Below are positions 43,777-55,100 of a stretch of 64,000 nt of DNA, in pieces; within the stretch, counting starts at the first letter, position 1; each line of letters opens with the position of its first letter. The notes below the pieces were generated by a model, which worked only from the letters and a program-made list of their open reading frames with translations, ran no database searches and was not told the origin of the DNA. The stretch is from Amyelois transitella (taxonomy: Eukaryota > Arthropoda > Insecta > Lepidoptera > Pyralidae): assembly GCF_032362555.1 (NCBI RefSeq), contig NC_083524.1, positions 1,908,001 to 1,972,000 of the forward strand, written 5' to 3'. Position numbers and translations under genes: made by a program.

Positions 43777-44700
43777 ATGCCATTAAAGCGTACTCCACCA
43801 ACAACACCAAATATGTCAAAATCAGACACTGATTTGTCAATCCCTCGCACCGAAATAAGTTCTGAGGACCTCCTTCACAATATTATCACACGACATAAAA
43901 GGCCGCGTCAGGGCTCCTCATCACCTACCCAAGTGAATCAATTTAGCAGTGATTTGAGGGAAATGATGGAGGCACTCCACACATCATCTATTAATCAACA
44001 AAAAATGATGAATAAACTAATAGAAGAGGTCGCTGAGATCAAAAAACAAAATATTAAAATCCAAAAATCTAACGTGCAAATTGAAAATACCTTGGAAAGC
44101 CTAAAAAATAGTAATGAAAATATGTTGAAAAGAATACAGCTTCTTGAAAAAGAGCGCTTTGATCAACAAAACTACATAGTCAGCCTAGAGAAGAAAATAG
44201 AGAACATGCAGCAGACTTCTCGTCCATCCAATGTTGAAATACGAAATGTTCCAGCGGTCCAGGAAGAATCGTTTACGGACCTGACGGCCCACCTACAAAA
44301 TATAGGACAAGCACTACATGTGGAAATCCAACCCTCGGATATACGTGACACTTACCGCATAGGAAAGAATAAAATAATCGTTGCCGAATTTCAATCTGTT
44401 CACCTGAAGAATAAAGTTTTGGCAGCGGCACGCAAATATAATAAAGATCACAGTGGAGACCAACGACTCAACACTTCCAATATTGGCCTTGCAGGGGACC
44501 CCACCCCCATATACATATCCGAGTACCTTGCAGGAAGCAACAGGAAGCTGTTCTACGAGGCCCGAGAATACGCTAAAGCCAACAATTACAAGTTTTGCTG
44601 GACCGGAAACGGAAATATTTACATGAAGAAGGATGAGCAATCGAAAGCGATTCGCGTAGACTCTGAAATCACGCTGAACTCTCTCCTAACAAAACAATGA
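43777..44700 (+). CDS. CR1-type LINE ORF1 protein (coiled coil plus FP25K-like domain)
   Basis: A 307-residue protein starting MPLKRTPPTTPNMSKSDTDL. Residues about 65-145 are a long heptad-rich coiled coil (MMNKLIEEVAEIKKQNIKIQ, IQLLEKERFDQQNYIVSLEK). Residues 150-300 match the baculovirus FP25K-like domain of insect LINE ORF1s: SNVEIRNVPAVQEESFTDL, RIGKNKIIVAEFQ, PIYISEYLAGSNRKLFYEAR and NNYKFCWTGNGNIYMKK. It should bind the LINE RNA as an oligomer. No break is visible. Confidence 0.88.
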   Translation: MPLKRTPPTTPNMSKSDTDLSIPRTEISSEDLLHNIITRHKRPRQGSSSPTQVNQFSSDLREMMEALHTSSINQQKMMNKLIEEVAEIKKQNIKIQKSNVQIENTLESLKNSNENMLKRIQLLEKERFDQQNYIVSLEKKIENMQQTSRPSNVEIRNVPAVQEESFTDLTAHLQNIGQALHVEIQPSDIRDTYRIGKNKIIVAEFQSVHLKNKVLAAARKYNKDHSGDQRLNTSNIGLAGDPTPIYISEYLAGSNRKLFYEAREYAKANNYKFCWTGNGNIYMKKDEQSKAIRVDSEITLNSLLTKQ

Positions 44701-44721
44701 CTATATGTCAGTACAAACCAT

Positions 44722-45066
44722 TTGTCTATATTGTTTGAGCCTTTTATTATGAAAATTTCTTACAATATGTGTTTTTGCATTTACTTAGCCTATCCTTATT
44801 TACAAATTTATCTGTTTAATAACATTTGCTGGGAATATAAAAGTTTCATATTATATAATCTACATACATCACTTATATCACACAAACCATATACATATAT
44901 TATAACACTTACACTTAATTCGTTATACACAACACAAAATATGAATACGTATCTTGATAAGCATAATTGTCTATACTTAATGACCTTCTTTTTGTGGTAC
45001 AGTGCGCAATTCCAACTCTATTTAAAAAATAATAATACAATAAATTTATTATTAAAAATAATATGA
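44722..45066 (+). CDS. small AT-rich ORF between LINE ORF1 and ORF2
   Basis: 114 codons starting MSILFEPFIMKISYNMCFCI, rich in Tyr, Leu, Ile and Asn, with hydrophobic stretches. Its stop overlaps the ORF2 start as ATGA (45063-45066). It may be chance in AT-rich DNA, or a leader used for stop-restart translation of ORF2. I recognise no domain. Confidence 0.25.
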   Translation: MSILFEPFIMKISYNMCFCIYLAYPYLQIYLFNNICWEYKSFILYNLHTSLISHKPYTYIITLTLNSLYTTQNMNTYLDKHNCLYLMTFFLWYSAQFQLYLKNNNTINLLLKII

Positions 45067-48002
45067 CAGATATCAGCTCTTATTTCAATGAGTTGGAGGC
45101 GCTTAATGTATCACAAAGTTATTTATGTGCACCGGATCAATGTTTCAAATATATAAATTGTAATAAAAAATCTCTGACTGTTATTCATTTGAATATTTGT
45201 AGCATAAACTGCAACTTTGACCAATTCCAAACACTTCTTTCAACTTTAAACATACAATGTGATATTATTATCTTAACAGAATGTTGGTTATCAGTTACGC
45301 CATATCTCCCTAAATTGAATAACTTTACATCATATCAAACGATAGATGATGGCAATCAAAATGCAGGCGTCGTTATATACATTAGAAACACCTTGGATTG
45401 TAATGTCTTCGAACCTAAAATTATAAAGGAAGCTGATTGTCTAGTTTGTACACTTGGAACGGAGTTCGCTTTCATAGCTGTTTATAGATCACCATCATAT
45501 AAAAACACAGACATATTCTTAAATTCTATCAATGATCTTCTATTGACCCTAAAATCCTATAAAACAGTTGGTTTAATGGGAGATCTTAATATAGATATAC
45601 ACACTTGTGACAGCGATAACCGTTCTGACAATTACCTCAACCTGATGGCAGCACACGGTTTGCTTCCGACGTATACCTATCCCACTCGACTGCAAAAATG
45701 TATTGATCATATTTTATTAAAAACTGATAAAAATTCCACTGCAATAGTTCTCGAATCTTCTATCACCGATCACTATCCAACATTGCTGTCGCTTCAGTTG
45801 ACACGAGAAAAATCTGTTAAATCCATAACACGTACTAAAATAAACTATGAACAAATAAAAATTGACCTAGCTTCTTTTGATTTTTCGCAAATAAAACAGC
45901 ATCAAAACGTAAATTCTGCTACAGATCTTTTGGTTTCATCAGTCAGTGATATAATAAACAAAAACACCGTTAGGTACACACCCCCCCGTAGTAAGAGAAA
46001 TCTGAAGCCTTGGATTACTCCAGGCCTTCTACGCTGCATACGAAATCGAGACCGAATGCATAAACAATTAAAAAAACAACACAATAACGTCACGCTTGCG
46101 ATTACTTATTCAAGATACAGAAATTATATCAATAAACTTTTGAAGAAATTGAAGAAAGAATACAATAGGCAGGCTCTAATGAGGACGAAAAATGATCCCA
46201 AATTAAAATGGAAGGCGATCAAAGAAATCACAAATATTGCACCATCACGCGTTAGTTCTAAAGCCCTCCTAAAGTCTACACATGATCCTACCAAATCTGT
46301 GAATGAGGTTAATAACTACTTTGTAAATGTTGGGAGAAACTTAGCTAATACAATAGGGCAAACTAATAAAACTTCATTTGTACCTCCCACAGCACCAGTT
46401 TCATCCCCTCGAAACTCCTTTGCTCTTTTTAATGTCACTAATGACGAAATTAATGACCACATAATGAATTTAAGAAGAGACTGCGCTACTGGGTGGGACA
46501 ACATTTCATCCCGTATTCTGCAATCATCACGTGAAATTTTTGTCCCATTACTAAGACATATCTTTCAACTATCACTCACAAGTGGAGTTTTCCCAGATGC
46601 ATTTAAGAAAGCCATCATTCATCCAATTTATAAGGGTGGTGATGGAGACGATGTCACCAACTATCGTCCGATATCTGTGCTTACTGCAATGTCAAAATTA
46701 TTGGAAAAAATTATTAATTCTCGGCTACTCAGATACCTTAATGCTAATAATATAATCTCAAATAATCAGTATGGTTTCAGAGCGGGTAGATCGACGGAGG
46801 ATGCAGTATCTGCACTGGTTGATGACATAGTTGACTGCTTTGAAAAACAGAGAAAAGGACTAGGATTATTCCTAGATCTATCAAAAGCCTTCGACACCGT
46901 CTCTATCCCCAAACTTCTTTTAAAGTTGGAGGCTGTCGGTATTCGTGGTGTGGCTTTGGATCTTTTTAGAAGTTACCTGTCTAATCGGACACAAAAAGTA
47001 AAAATTGAAGAATACACAAGTGAAGAGGAGTACATAACAACTGGAGTCCCGCAGGGAAGTGTCCTTGGCCCCACACTTTTCATTATATATATCAATGATT
47101 TGTGCAAACTAACAATTCCTTTTTGTAACATATATACTTATGCTGATGACACAGCTTTATTAGTATCCGGTCGCTCATGGGAAGAAGCCCAAATACATGC
47201 AGAATCAGCCTTGGCCGTTGTTATGTCTTGGTTATCTGATAACCTACTCTCGCTTAATTTATCAAAAACTAATTGTTTGCCATTTGGACTTAATTCGACA
47301 ACTCTTCCTTCACATCACAATTTTGTAATCAAAGCCCATATATGCCAAAACCTGACCCCGAATTGCACTTGTTCAGTTATCCCCCAAGTAACTAACGTCA
47401 AATATCTTGGTATTATTCTAGACCAAAAATTAAAATGGCTACTACAAATTAAGTCGCTTATTTCTCGCGTGCGGAAAATGATATTTGTCTTTAAAAATCT
47501 TAGAAACGTGGCGGATTCTGATACACTGAAAAATACCTATTTTGCCCTATGTCAGTCTATTCTAATGTATGGTGTTCGGGTCTGGGGGTCAGCAGCAAAA
47601 ACAAACTTACTGCCATTGGAAAGGGCACAGAGGGCTGTCCTTAAAGTGATGACACGTAAACCATACCGTTACCCAACCTCTCAGCTTTACACCGACGTAA
47701 AAGTGTTGGCAGTGAGGCAGCTCTTTGTGTTACAGACGGTACTTAAAAAACACTCTCTGCTAAAGTTTGACCCAAACCTCAACGCTAACCGACGACGACA
47801 TCTTCAGTATAAGGTTTGCATAATACCACAACACAGAACATCAACAGCAGCCAGAAACTTCAGTGTATTAGGCGCAAAACTTTATAATAAATTAAACAAA
47901 GAAAGCAATATTTACTCATGCTCAAAATTTGTTTGCAAAAAACGTGTGCAAAAATTTCTACATTCATTAAATTACGACGAAACCGAAAACCTGTTACTCT
48001 AA
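45063..48002 (+). CDS. CR1-type LINE ORF2: APE endonuclease and reverse transcriptase
   Basis: 979 residues, open. The endonuclease (about 40-245) shows LNICSINCNFDQFQTLL, LTECWLS, GVVIYIRN, AVYRSPS, GDLNIDIH and the final ITDHYPTLLSL (Asp-His). The RT (about 500-760) has AFKKAIIHPIYKGG, NYRPISVLTAMSKLLEKII, QYGFRAGRSTEDAV, LFLDLSKAFDTV (Asp), TGVPQGSVLGPTLFIIYIND and TYADDTALLV (Asp-Asp). The thumb and C-terminal region end at YDETENLLL. The protein would nick target DNA and copy its own RNA in place. Confidence 0.93.
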   Translation: MTDISSYFNELEALNVSQSYLCAPDQCFKYINCNKKSLTVIHLNICSINCNFDQFQTLLSTLNIQCDIIILTECWLSVTPYLPKLNNFTSYQTIDDGNQNAGVVIYIRNTLDCNVFEPKIIKEADCLVCTLGTEFAFIAVYRSPSYKNTDIFLNSINDLLLTLKSYKTVGLMGDLNIDIHTCDSDNRSDNYLNLMAAHGLLPTYTYPTRLQKCIDHILLKTDKNSTAIVLESSITDHYPTLLSLQLTREKSVKSITRTKINYEQIKIDLASFDFSQIKQHQNVNSATDLLVSSVSDIINKNTVRYTPPRSKRNLKPWITPGLLRCIRNRDRMHKQLKKQHNNVTLAITYSRYRNYINKLLKKLKKEYNRQALMRTKNDPKLKWKAIKEITNIAPSRVSSKALLKSTHDPTKSVNEVNNYFVNVGRNLANTIGQTNKTSFVPPTAPVSSPRNSFALFNVTNDEINDHIMNLRRDCATGWDNISSRILQSSREIFVPLLRHIFQLSLTSGVFPDAFKKAIIHPIYKGGDGDDVTNYRPISVLTAMSKLLEKIINSRLLRYLNANNIISNNQYGFRAGRSTEDAVSALVDDIVDCFEKQRKGLGLFLDLSKAFDTVSIPKLLLKLEAVGIRGVALDLFRSYLSNRTQKVKIEEYTSEEEYITTGVPQGSVLGPTLFIIYINDLCKLTIPFCNIYTYADDTALLVSGRSWEEAQIHAESALAVVMSWLSDNLLSLNLSKTNCLPFGLNSTTLPSHHNFVIKAHICQNLTPNCTCSVIPQVTNVKYLGIILDQKLKWLLQIKSLISRVRKMIFVFKNLRNVADSDTLKNTYFALCQSILMYGVRVWGSAAKTNLLPLERAQRAVLKVMTRKPYRYPTSQLYTDVKVLAVRQLFVLQTVLKKHSLLKFDPNLNANRRRHLQYKVCIIPQHRTSTAARNFSVLGAKLYNKLNKESNIYSCSKFVCKKRVQKFLHSLNYDETENLLL

Positions 48003-48184
48003 CTGTCTTCCATTCTGTATCCAAATCCTGCTTTCAATTTCCTAACAAACACACATTTATTTTCACACAACCCACACACACACACAAACACATACACACT
48101 TCACACATGCCACCTTTTGTACCCAGCAAATCAATTTAGTTAAGTTTCTAGCTAAGGCTTCATTTCTTTAGTAACTTTTAAATA

Positions 48185-48356
48185 AGGTTTCCCAAAAATA
48201 ACAGACTAGTCTAGTTTGGGAAACCTAGATCATTACTCTGTTCTTATTGCCATAAGCACTAAACTCTATAAATTTCCCTGCCACCCCGGGGCAGCGGTCT
48301 CTGAGATACAGACTAACGTCTAGTTCAGAGATTGATTGTGTCTGGTTGGGGCAGGG
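48185..48356 (+). other. two stem-loops in the LINE 3' untranslated region
   Basis: AGGTTTCCCAAA (48185-48196) pairs with TTTGGGAAACCT (48215-48226). CCCTGCC-CCCC from 48276 pairs with GGGGCAGGG ending at 48356, enclosing an inner TCTCTGA/TCAGAGA stem. 3' hairpins followed by short A/T repeats are typical of CR1 recognition ends. Confidence 0.7.
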
Positions 48357-48468
48357 GACTTTATAATACAATTATATAAACATGTACTTACTCCCTTTGT
48401 GTACTATGTAATGTGTTCTATGTCATAATGGCTAAATAAAGAATTTATTTATTTATTATATTTATTCC

Positions 48469-48938
48469 TTCATTTTTGGTAAGGCATTCATAATTGCCTT
48501 TGGTTTCAGTTTGAGTTCAAACAGCTTATCTATTTCATTACGGGCCTCCTCGGACATACCACGTGCCGCGAGGGATTCAGACGAATTATGATCGTGATTT
48601 TCTTCCGTTCGATATAATACCACTTCGTCTGATGCGGCATCGAATAACAAATGAATCGCTGCCGAACACTGAAATCCGCACCATTTTACTTTATTACAGC
48701 GATAATATCTTTTTACGCCTTCTTCAGTGCGATGAACCTTTTGAAAAGACCACAGGCTTTCGTTTTTAATAAAATCGGCATCTTGAACGTTTGAAAATTT
48801 TTTGACGAATACCCAAGATCTTCCTTGTTTGCGTCTTCTTTTCGATTGTGTTTGAATAATTTCGTGGTCAGAATCGGATTCAGAATTAAGTAGAGGTGCT
48901 TCAACATTACTTGTTCCCGCCAAAGCTTCATCGGACAT
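48469..48938 (-). pseudogene. MULE-type transposase gene, N-terminal part
   Basis: Start at 48938 (MSDEALAGTSNVEAPLLNSE). It has a basic segment (SKRRRKQGRSWVF), then a FLYWCH/FAR1-like zinc-binding domain: VKRYYRCNKVKWCGFQCSAA with ENHDHNSSE, and IDKLFELKLKPKAIMNALPK. The frame runs into the LINE tail after MKE. The expected continuation (EPYSNMPSK) is found at 43156. It was open when the LINE landed. Confidence 0.75.
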
Positions 48939-49195
48939 CTTAACTCACACCCGTATTCATAAACAATACTATGAGTTCTCACAGTGTGCGTGGGTCCCAT
49001 AAACCTATTCAGAGACAATACTTGACCGACGGTCGGCGCTATGCGTCACTTGAAATGAACGCACAGCTAAGGTTGCTTGCGAGCTGTATTAAGCAGCGCA
49101 TAGTGTCTATTGTCTATTATTTTGAGGTTAGTTGTATTTCGAGATTTGTTTTTGCTCTGTTTGTGTATCAAGATTAGTGAAATATTTTATTTTAA

Positions 49196-52100
49196 ATGGA
49201 TTACAGCAGTGAAGAAGAATTTGATAATTATATCAATGAGCACGATGAGCACAGTATAATAAATACCAGAAAAGTGATATGGGATTGAAGCGGTAGTCGA
49301 CTGGACGTAGGTCTTGATTTAGGTAGCCTAGGTGATGCCTATACCTAACACCTAACTATCAGTCCCAACACTTACTATTACTGAGAGAACGAAAAAGGGC
49401 GTGAAATAAAAGTTGGTATTGCGACAAGTAATCTATTCTGACTGATCTTTACAATGGCAGTATTCACTTTTATACAATAAAACAATTAATAATAATTACG
49501 GCTCGCGCTTGACATTGCGTGCGCGCAGTGGGGCATTCCGCAAGATGGTCGCCTTGCGAAAACAAAAGATGCGTCGGCGGCCATGATGCACGTCGTAGCA
49601 GGACGCACAGGTCATTGGTCGCTTATCACAGTGGGCGGAGCTTGCGCAGCATCGTAGCTGTGTGCGTAGCTCGTAATAGCTAGGCGAGGCTGAGTCATAC
49701 GCATCGTATGATCAATGACGTACTGGTGGCGTGATCTACGCATTCTTGTGCTGCGTTGTAACAGCAAATGCGACTTGCATGTTACTCGCCACATCACTCC
49801 CCCGCTGAGCCCGTTACTACGGGCGATAGTAATTTGGAAAACGAACTGTGCGCCCGCTTCTTGTCTTCTTGGGTGGATTCTGGTGTTCATCAGCTGGAAC
49901 TTCTGCTGGACTTTCTGGAGTGCTGGACAGGTCTTCTTTGGCCATGTACGCTGGTTTCAGGCGGTCTACAGTTACTCTCTGCGTTTTTCCGTTGACGTCT
50001 AGGTCGAAAGTCTTCTCGCTGCGCTTGATTACTTTATATGGACCTTGATATGGTGGCTGCAGTGGTCTTTTGACTGGTCCTTGGCGAAGAAAGACATGCG
50101 TAGCTGTGCTGAGGTCCTTAGGCACGTAGAAGGTTTTTCTGCTGCTAGTATGCCAGGACGTAGGTTGCGGTGTCAGCTTCCTCATGTGTGAGCGGAGTCT
50201 ACTGACGATGTTGGTTGGGTCAACTGGCTCATCTGGGCTAGTGTTCAAGAACTGTCCGGGCAAACGGAGTGGTTCACCGTAGACCAATTCTGCTGTCGAG
50301 GCTTGGAGATCGTCTTTCCACGCGCTGCGGATGCCTAGAAGAACCCAGGGTAGAACTTCAGTCCAGTTGGCGTCGTTGTGACAGACGATTGCGGCTTTCA
50401 GCTGTCGATGCAGGCGTTCCACAAGCCCATTTGCGGCTGGGTGGTAGGCTGTAGTGTGATGATGAACTGCACCAATGAGCGCGGCCAGGTCTTGGAAGGT
50501 CTTGGACTCGAACTGTCGTCCGCGGTCAGTGGTGATGCGCTCAGGACACCCAAAGCGCGCGATCCACCCGGCTGTCAAGGCTGCTGCACAGCTCTCGGCG
50601 GTGATGTCCTGGAGTGGAAATGCCTCAGGCCAGCGCGAGATACGATCCACGATGGTCAGGCAGTACCTGTTGCCAGAAGATAAAGGTAAAGGACCAATTA
50701 TGTCACAGTGTATATGCTTGAAGCGACCTGATGGTGTTTGGAAAGCGGATGGGGGTGCTGCCGTGTATCTCGTCACTTTACTGCGCTGACATTCTTGACA
50801 TTGTTTTGCCCACTGTCGACAGTTCTTGCGAATACCAGGCCAGACATATCGTTGAGATATCAGTCGTACGGTGGCTTTGACTCCAGGATGACTGAGGTTA
50901 TGTAGCGTCTCAAATATCTGCCTGCGAAACGGCTTTGTAATGAAAGGGCGAGGGCTTACCGACACATCGCAGTATACCTCGCAGTCCGTGCCTGCCATTC
51001 TGCACTTCTGGAGTTTGAGGCTGGATCCTTCTTTCAACAAAGTCTGCAGCTCTTCGTCGATGTCTTGGTCTCTAGCAAGGGACTGGTAATCTAGGGGCAA
51101 TTTAATTGAATTAATGCGGGATAAAGAGTCGGCGACTACATTGTCCTTTCCTGCTATATAGCGTATGTCAGTGGTAAACTGGCTTATATAGTCGAAGTAT
51201 CGGAACTGGCGCGGTGAACAACTTTCTCGCTGTTTGGAAAAGGCGAAAGTAAGCGGCTTGTGGTCTGTTAAAACGGCAAACGGTTTGGCTTCCACCATGT
51301 GCCTAAAGTACCGTATTGCCTCATAGATTGCCAAAAGCTCCCGGTCATATGGACTATATTTGCTTTGGGAGGGGCTCAGTTTCCTAGAGAAGAATGCCAG
51401 CGGTTGCCAATCTTCACCTTTTCGCTGTTGCAAAACTGCTCCAATCGCGGTGTCTGATGCATCGGTCTGTATGGAAATCTCTGCATGGAGGTCTGGATGT
51501 GCCAACAATGCTGCTTCTGCCAGTTTTTGCTTGCACTCGTTGAAAGCTTGCAGCAGTTCCGCTGTCATATGAACTGGATGCGAGCCTTTAACCATTGGAC
51601 CAGATAGCAGGCTGTTCAGGGGGGCTTGAATTTGTGCTGCGTTGGGTGTAAAGCGACGATAGAAATTGGTCATACCGAGAAATCTGCGTAATTCCTTGAT
51701 GGTCTTGGGTGCTGGGTAGTCCATGATGGCTTGCACTCTGGAGCTGAGTGGTTGTATCCCTGCAGCTGAGACTTTATAGCCCAAGAAGCTTACCTCTGGT
51801 TGACCAAATACGCACTTACTGGTGTTTATCAAGACACCGTATTCTGCCAGTCTCTCAAACAACTGCCTCAGATGCTGTTCATGCTGGATGGCGCTGCTGC
51901 TGTACACCAAAATGTCGTCGATGTACCCATAGCAAAAGTCTAGACCCCTGAGCACCTCATCCATGAAGCGTTGGAAAGTCTGTGCGGCGTTTCGAAGACC
52001 AAATGTCATGAAGGGAAAGTCGAACAACCCAAAAGGCGTGGTTATCGCTGTCTTCTGAATGTCCTCTTCATACACTGGAATCTGATTATATGCCTTAACG

Positions 52101-55100
52101 AGATCGATCGTTGAATAGACCGATGTACCAGTCAGCTGGTGTGAAAAATCCTGTATATGCTTCACAGGGTATCTGTCCGGGATTGTTCTTGCATTCAGAG
52201 CACGGTAATCACCGCAAGGACGCCAACCGTCGTTCTTCTTGCGGACTAGATGAAGCGGCGATGACCAAGGGCTCTCCGATGGTCTCGCGGTCCCATTCTG
52301 CAACATCTCTTCGAACTCCTTCTTGGCTATGCGCAGTCGCTCTGGATCCAATCTACGCGGGCGGCTGGAAACTGGAGGGCCAGGAGTAGTGCGGATGTGG
52401 TGAACCGTCGAGTGCCGGGGCTTGGTTAGCTTACCAGCAGGTCGTGTGATCGCGCTATACTCTCGCAGAAGTCGGTGGTAAGTAGAATCCTCTGTGGTGG
52501 TAGTGCGTACAGACGAAATGGTGCCCGATGAATCCCGGCATGGCAGGTGGATTGTCAGCGTGGTGATTCCGTCAATAAGGCGCTGGTTACGGACGTCGAC
52601 TAGAAGGTTGTAGTAGCCTAAAAAATCAACTCCGATTATAGGTTTTGAGACGTCAGCCACGACGAAACGCCAGGAGAAATCGCGACGAAGCCCCAAGTCT
52701 AGAGTGAGACCTAAATAGCCAAATGTGGATATCACTGTTCCATTTGCTGCGAACAACTCGTACTTGGACTTGGTTAGCTGCCCTCGAATTGCAGACCTAG
52801 GGAATACACACAAGTCTGAACCCGTGTCGATGAGATATTGTATCTTGGTCTTGCGATCCGTGACAAATAGGCGGCTTGTCTGACCTAGGCAGTCACTTTC
52901 CGCCACTACTGGCTGCCCTGATAGTTTCCCGACTGCTGGAAGCTGCATGGCTGCGTGCATTTACGTGCTCGCTCCTTAAAACGGTAATGATACCAACAGT
53001 GTGGGTGGCCATCAGGTCGTTGTCGTGACTGGGAACGACTGTAGTCTCGTTGTCCTCTGCTTTTGGATCTTCCTCTTGATCTACCACGTAATTCCATTGC
53101 TTCTAGCCTCCGGGTAAGCACTTGTATTTGCTGCGACAGAATATCTATAGGTGTACTTGCCGATGCAGTACTTACGGATAAGTGTTTAGTACTTGCGCAA
53201 GCTACTTGCCCGGTTACTGGAACGATGTCATTAATTTGGTCGGCTAGTTGTGCTACGGCTTCTAACTCCATACTCGACTGGGATGCTACTATGGTTTGCA
53301 AGTTAGTAGGCAGTCTACTCGCCCAAATTGTGCGGATGAAGTCAGTAGGTACGTTGGTTCCTGCCAGGTATTGAAGATGCCTCAGGAACTGGGAAGGCTT
53401 CCGGTCTCCTAATTCTTCATGCATTAGCAACTGCTTGGTTTTGCGCTCCTGTGACGCGGAAAGCCTCCTTATGAGTTCCGCCTTCAGCTTCTCATACTTC
53501 CCAGTAGCTGGTGGAGAAACGATGATATCCCGAACTTCAGCAGTATGTTGCGGCTCCAACTGGGATAGCACGTAGTAGTACTTGGTACTATCAGTGGTAA
53601 TATTTGAAAGCGTAAACTGACCTTCCAACTGTGCAAACCATAGTTCGGGATCAGCGGGATTGAAAGCAGGACTCCTCACTGCTACTCGGCAGGACTCCAT
53701 CGAGGTAGGTAGACCAAGCACTGGTAAAACGTCCTTCTTCGTCTCGTCCATTCTTCTTCCTCGGGGTCACCAGTGAAGCGGTAGTCGACTGGACGTAGGT
53801 CTTGATTTAGGTAGCCTAGGTGATGCCTATACCTAACACCTAACTATCAGTCCCAACACTTACTATTACTGAGAGAACGAAAAAGGGCGTGAAATAAAAG
53901 TTGGTATTGCGACAAGTAATCTATTCTGACTGATCTTTACAATGGCAGTATTCACTTTTATACAATAAAACAATTAATAATAATTACGGCTCGCGCTTGA
54001 CATTGCGTGCGCGCAGTGGGGCATTCCGCAAGATGGTCGCCTTGCGAAAACAAAAGATGCGTCGGCGGCCATGATGCACGTCGTAGCAGGACGCACAGGT
54101 CATTGGTCGCTTATCACAGTGGGCGGAGCTTGCGCAGCATCGTAGCTGTGTGCGTAGCTCGTAATAGCTAGGCGAGGCTGAGTCATACGCATCGTATGAT
54201 CAATGACGTACTGGTGGCGTGATCTACGCATTCTTGTGCTGCGTTGTAACAGCAAATGCGACTTGCATGTTACTCGCCACAGGATTTTCAAGATCCCTTT
54301 GATTACTACAGTTCGGAAGAATTCCGTCGACGCTACAGGTTTACCAAAGATGTGGTACATTTTGTACTCTTGCCATTGATAAATAAAGACTTGGAGAAAT
54401 TAACCGCAAGAGGTCTTCCAGTCCCACCTTTATATCAGCTACTAGTGTCTCTAAGATTTTATGCTTCTGGAAGTTTTCAGGTAGGTTCCTACAACACGTA
54501 AACTTTTTATACCTACAAATAAAACCTTTACATATTACTTAGGTACTTATATCTATAAAACAAGTGTGTAAAATTATTGTATGTGCTGCCATCCACCCAC
54601 TGTATTGAAAGTTTATCAATTAAGTATAATGTATATATCTTTTTTTTACAGATGATTACTGGAGACCTCATAAGTATCAGTCAACCAACAGTCTCAAGAA
54701 TTGTCAAAAGGGTGTCTCATCTGTTTTGTTTAAAAGTACAGGAATTCATCAAATTTCCCAACAACCTTCAAAGAATTAAAGAAGACTTTTATGTGATAGC
54801 CTCTTTTCCTGGGATAATAGGAGCTGTTGATACTCACATCCCAATTCAAAACCCTGGTGGGCCATATGCAGAAGTATTTAGGAATCGAAAAAAAATCTTC
54901 TCAATCAATACTCAGGTTGTATGTGGACCAAATTTAGAGATTTTTGATATTGTTGCTGACAGACCTGGGTCAGTACATGACAATAGAATATTTCTAGCAT
55001 CCAGTTTAAAGCGAAAAATGGAACAAGGTATTATAGATGGCATACTTTTAGGAGATAGTGGATATGGCTGTCAAAGATATTTACTGACACCAGTGGCACA

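Larger units (their letters stand above)
43157..48466 (+). mobile_element. near full-length CR1-type LINE (about 5.3 kb)
   Basis: It begins just after the MULE frame breaks at about 43157 and ends in TTTATTTATTTATTATA at about 48466. It has a 5' untranslated region, an open ORF1 (43777-44700), an open ORF2 (45063-48002) and a 3' untranslated region with two hairpins. Any target duplication is short (TTC plus one base). ORF1 with an FP25K-like domain and an APE-type ORF2 suggest the CR1 clade. Confidence 0.85.
49286..54281 (-). mobile_element. Ty3/Gypsy LTR retrotransposon, whole-looking and young (4,996 bp)
   Basis: Two 508-bp LTRs (49286-49793 and 53774-54281) begin TG and end CA and show no difference I could find, so the insertion is very recent. 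The host GGAT is duplicated at 49282-49285 and 54282-54285. Coding is on minus, with gag then pol in the Ty3/Gypsy order protease, RT, RNase H, integrase. It looks whole. It lies inside the first coding exon of Harbinger H7. Confidence 0.95.

Noticed and set aside
44314-44640. Minus-strand frame inside LINE ORF1
   Set aside because: Shadow of ORF1, with no recognisable domain.
49715-53374. Several plus-strand open frames across the Gypsy element
   Set aside because: They are antisense shadows of gag and pol.
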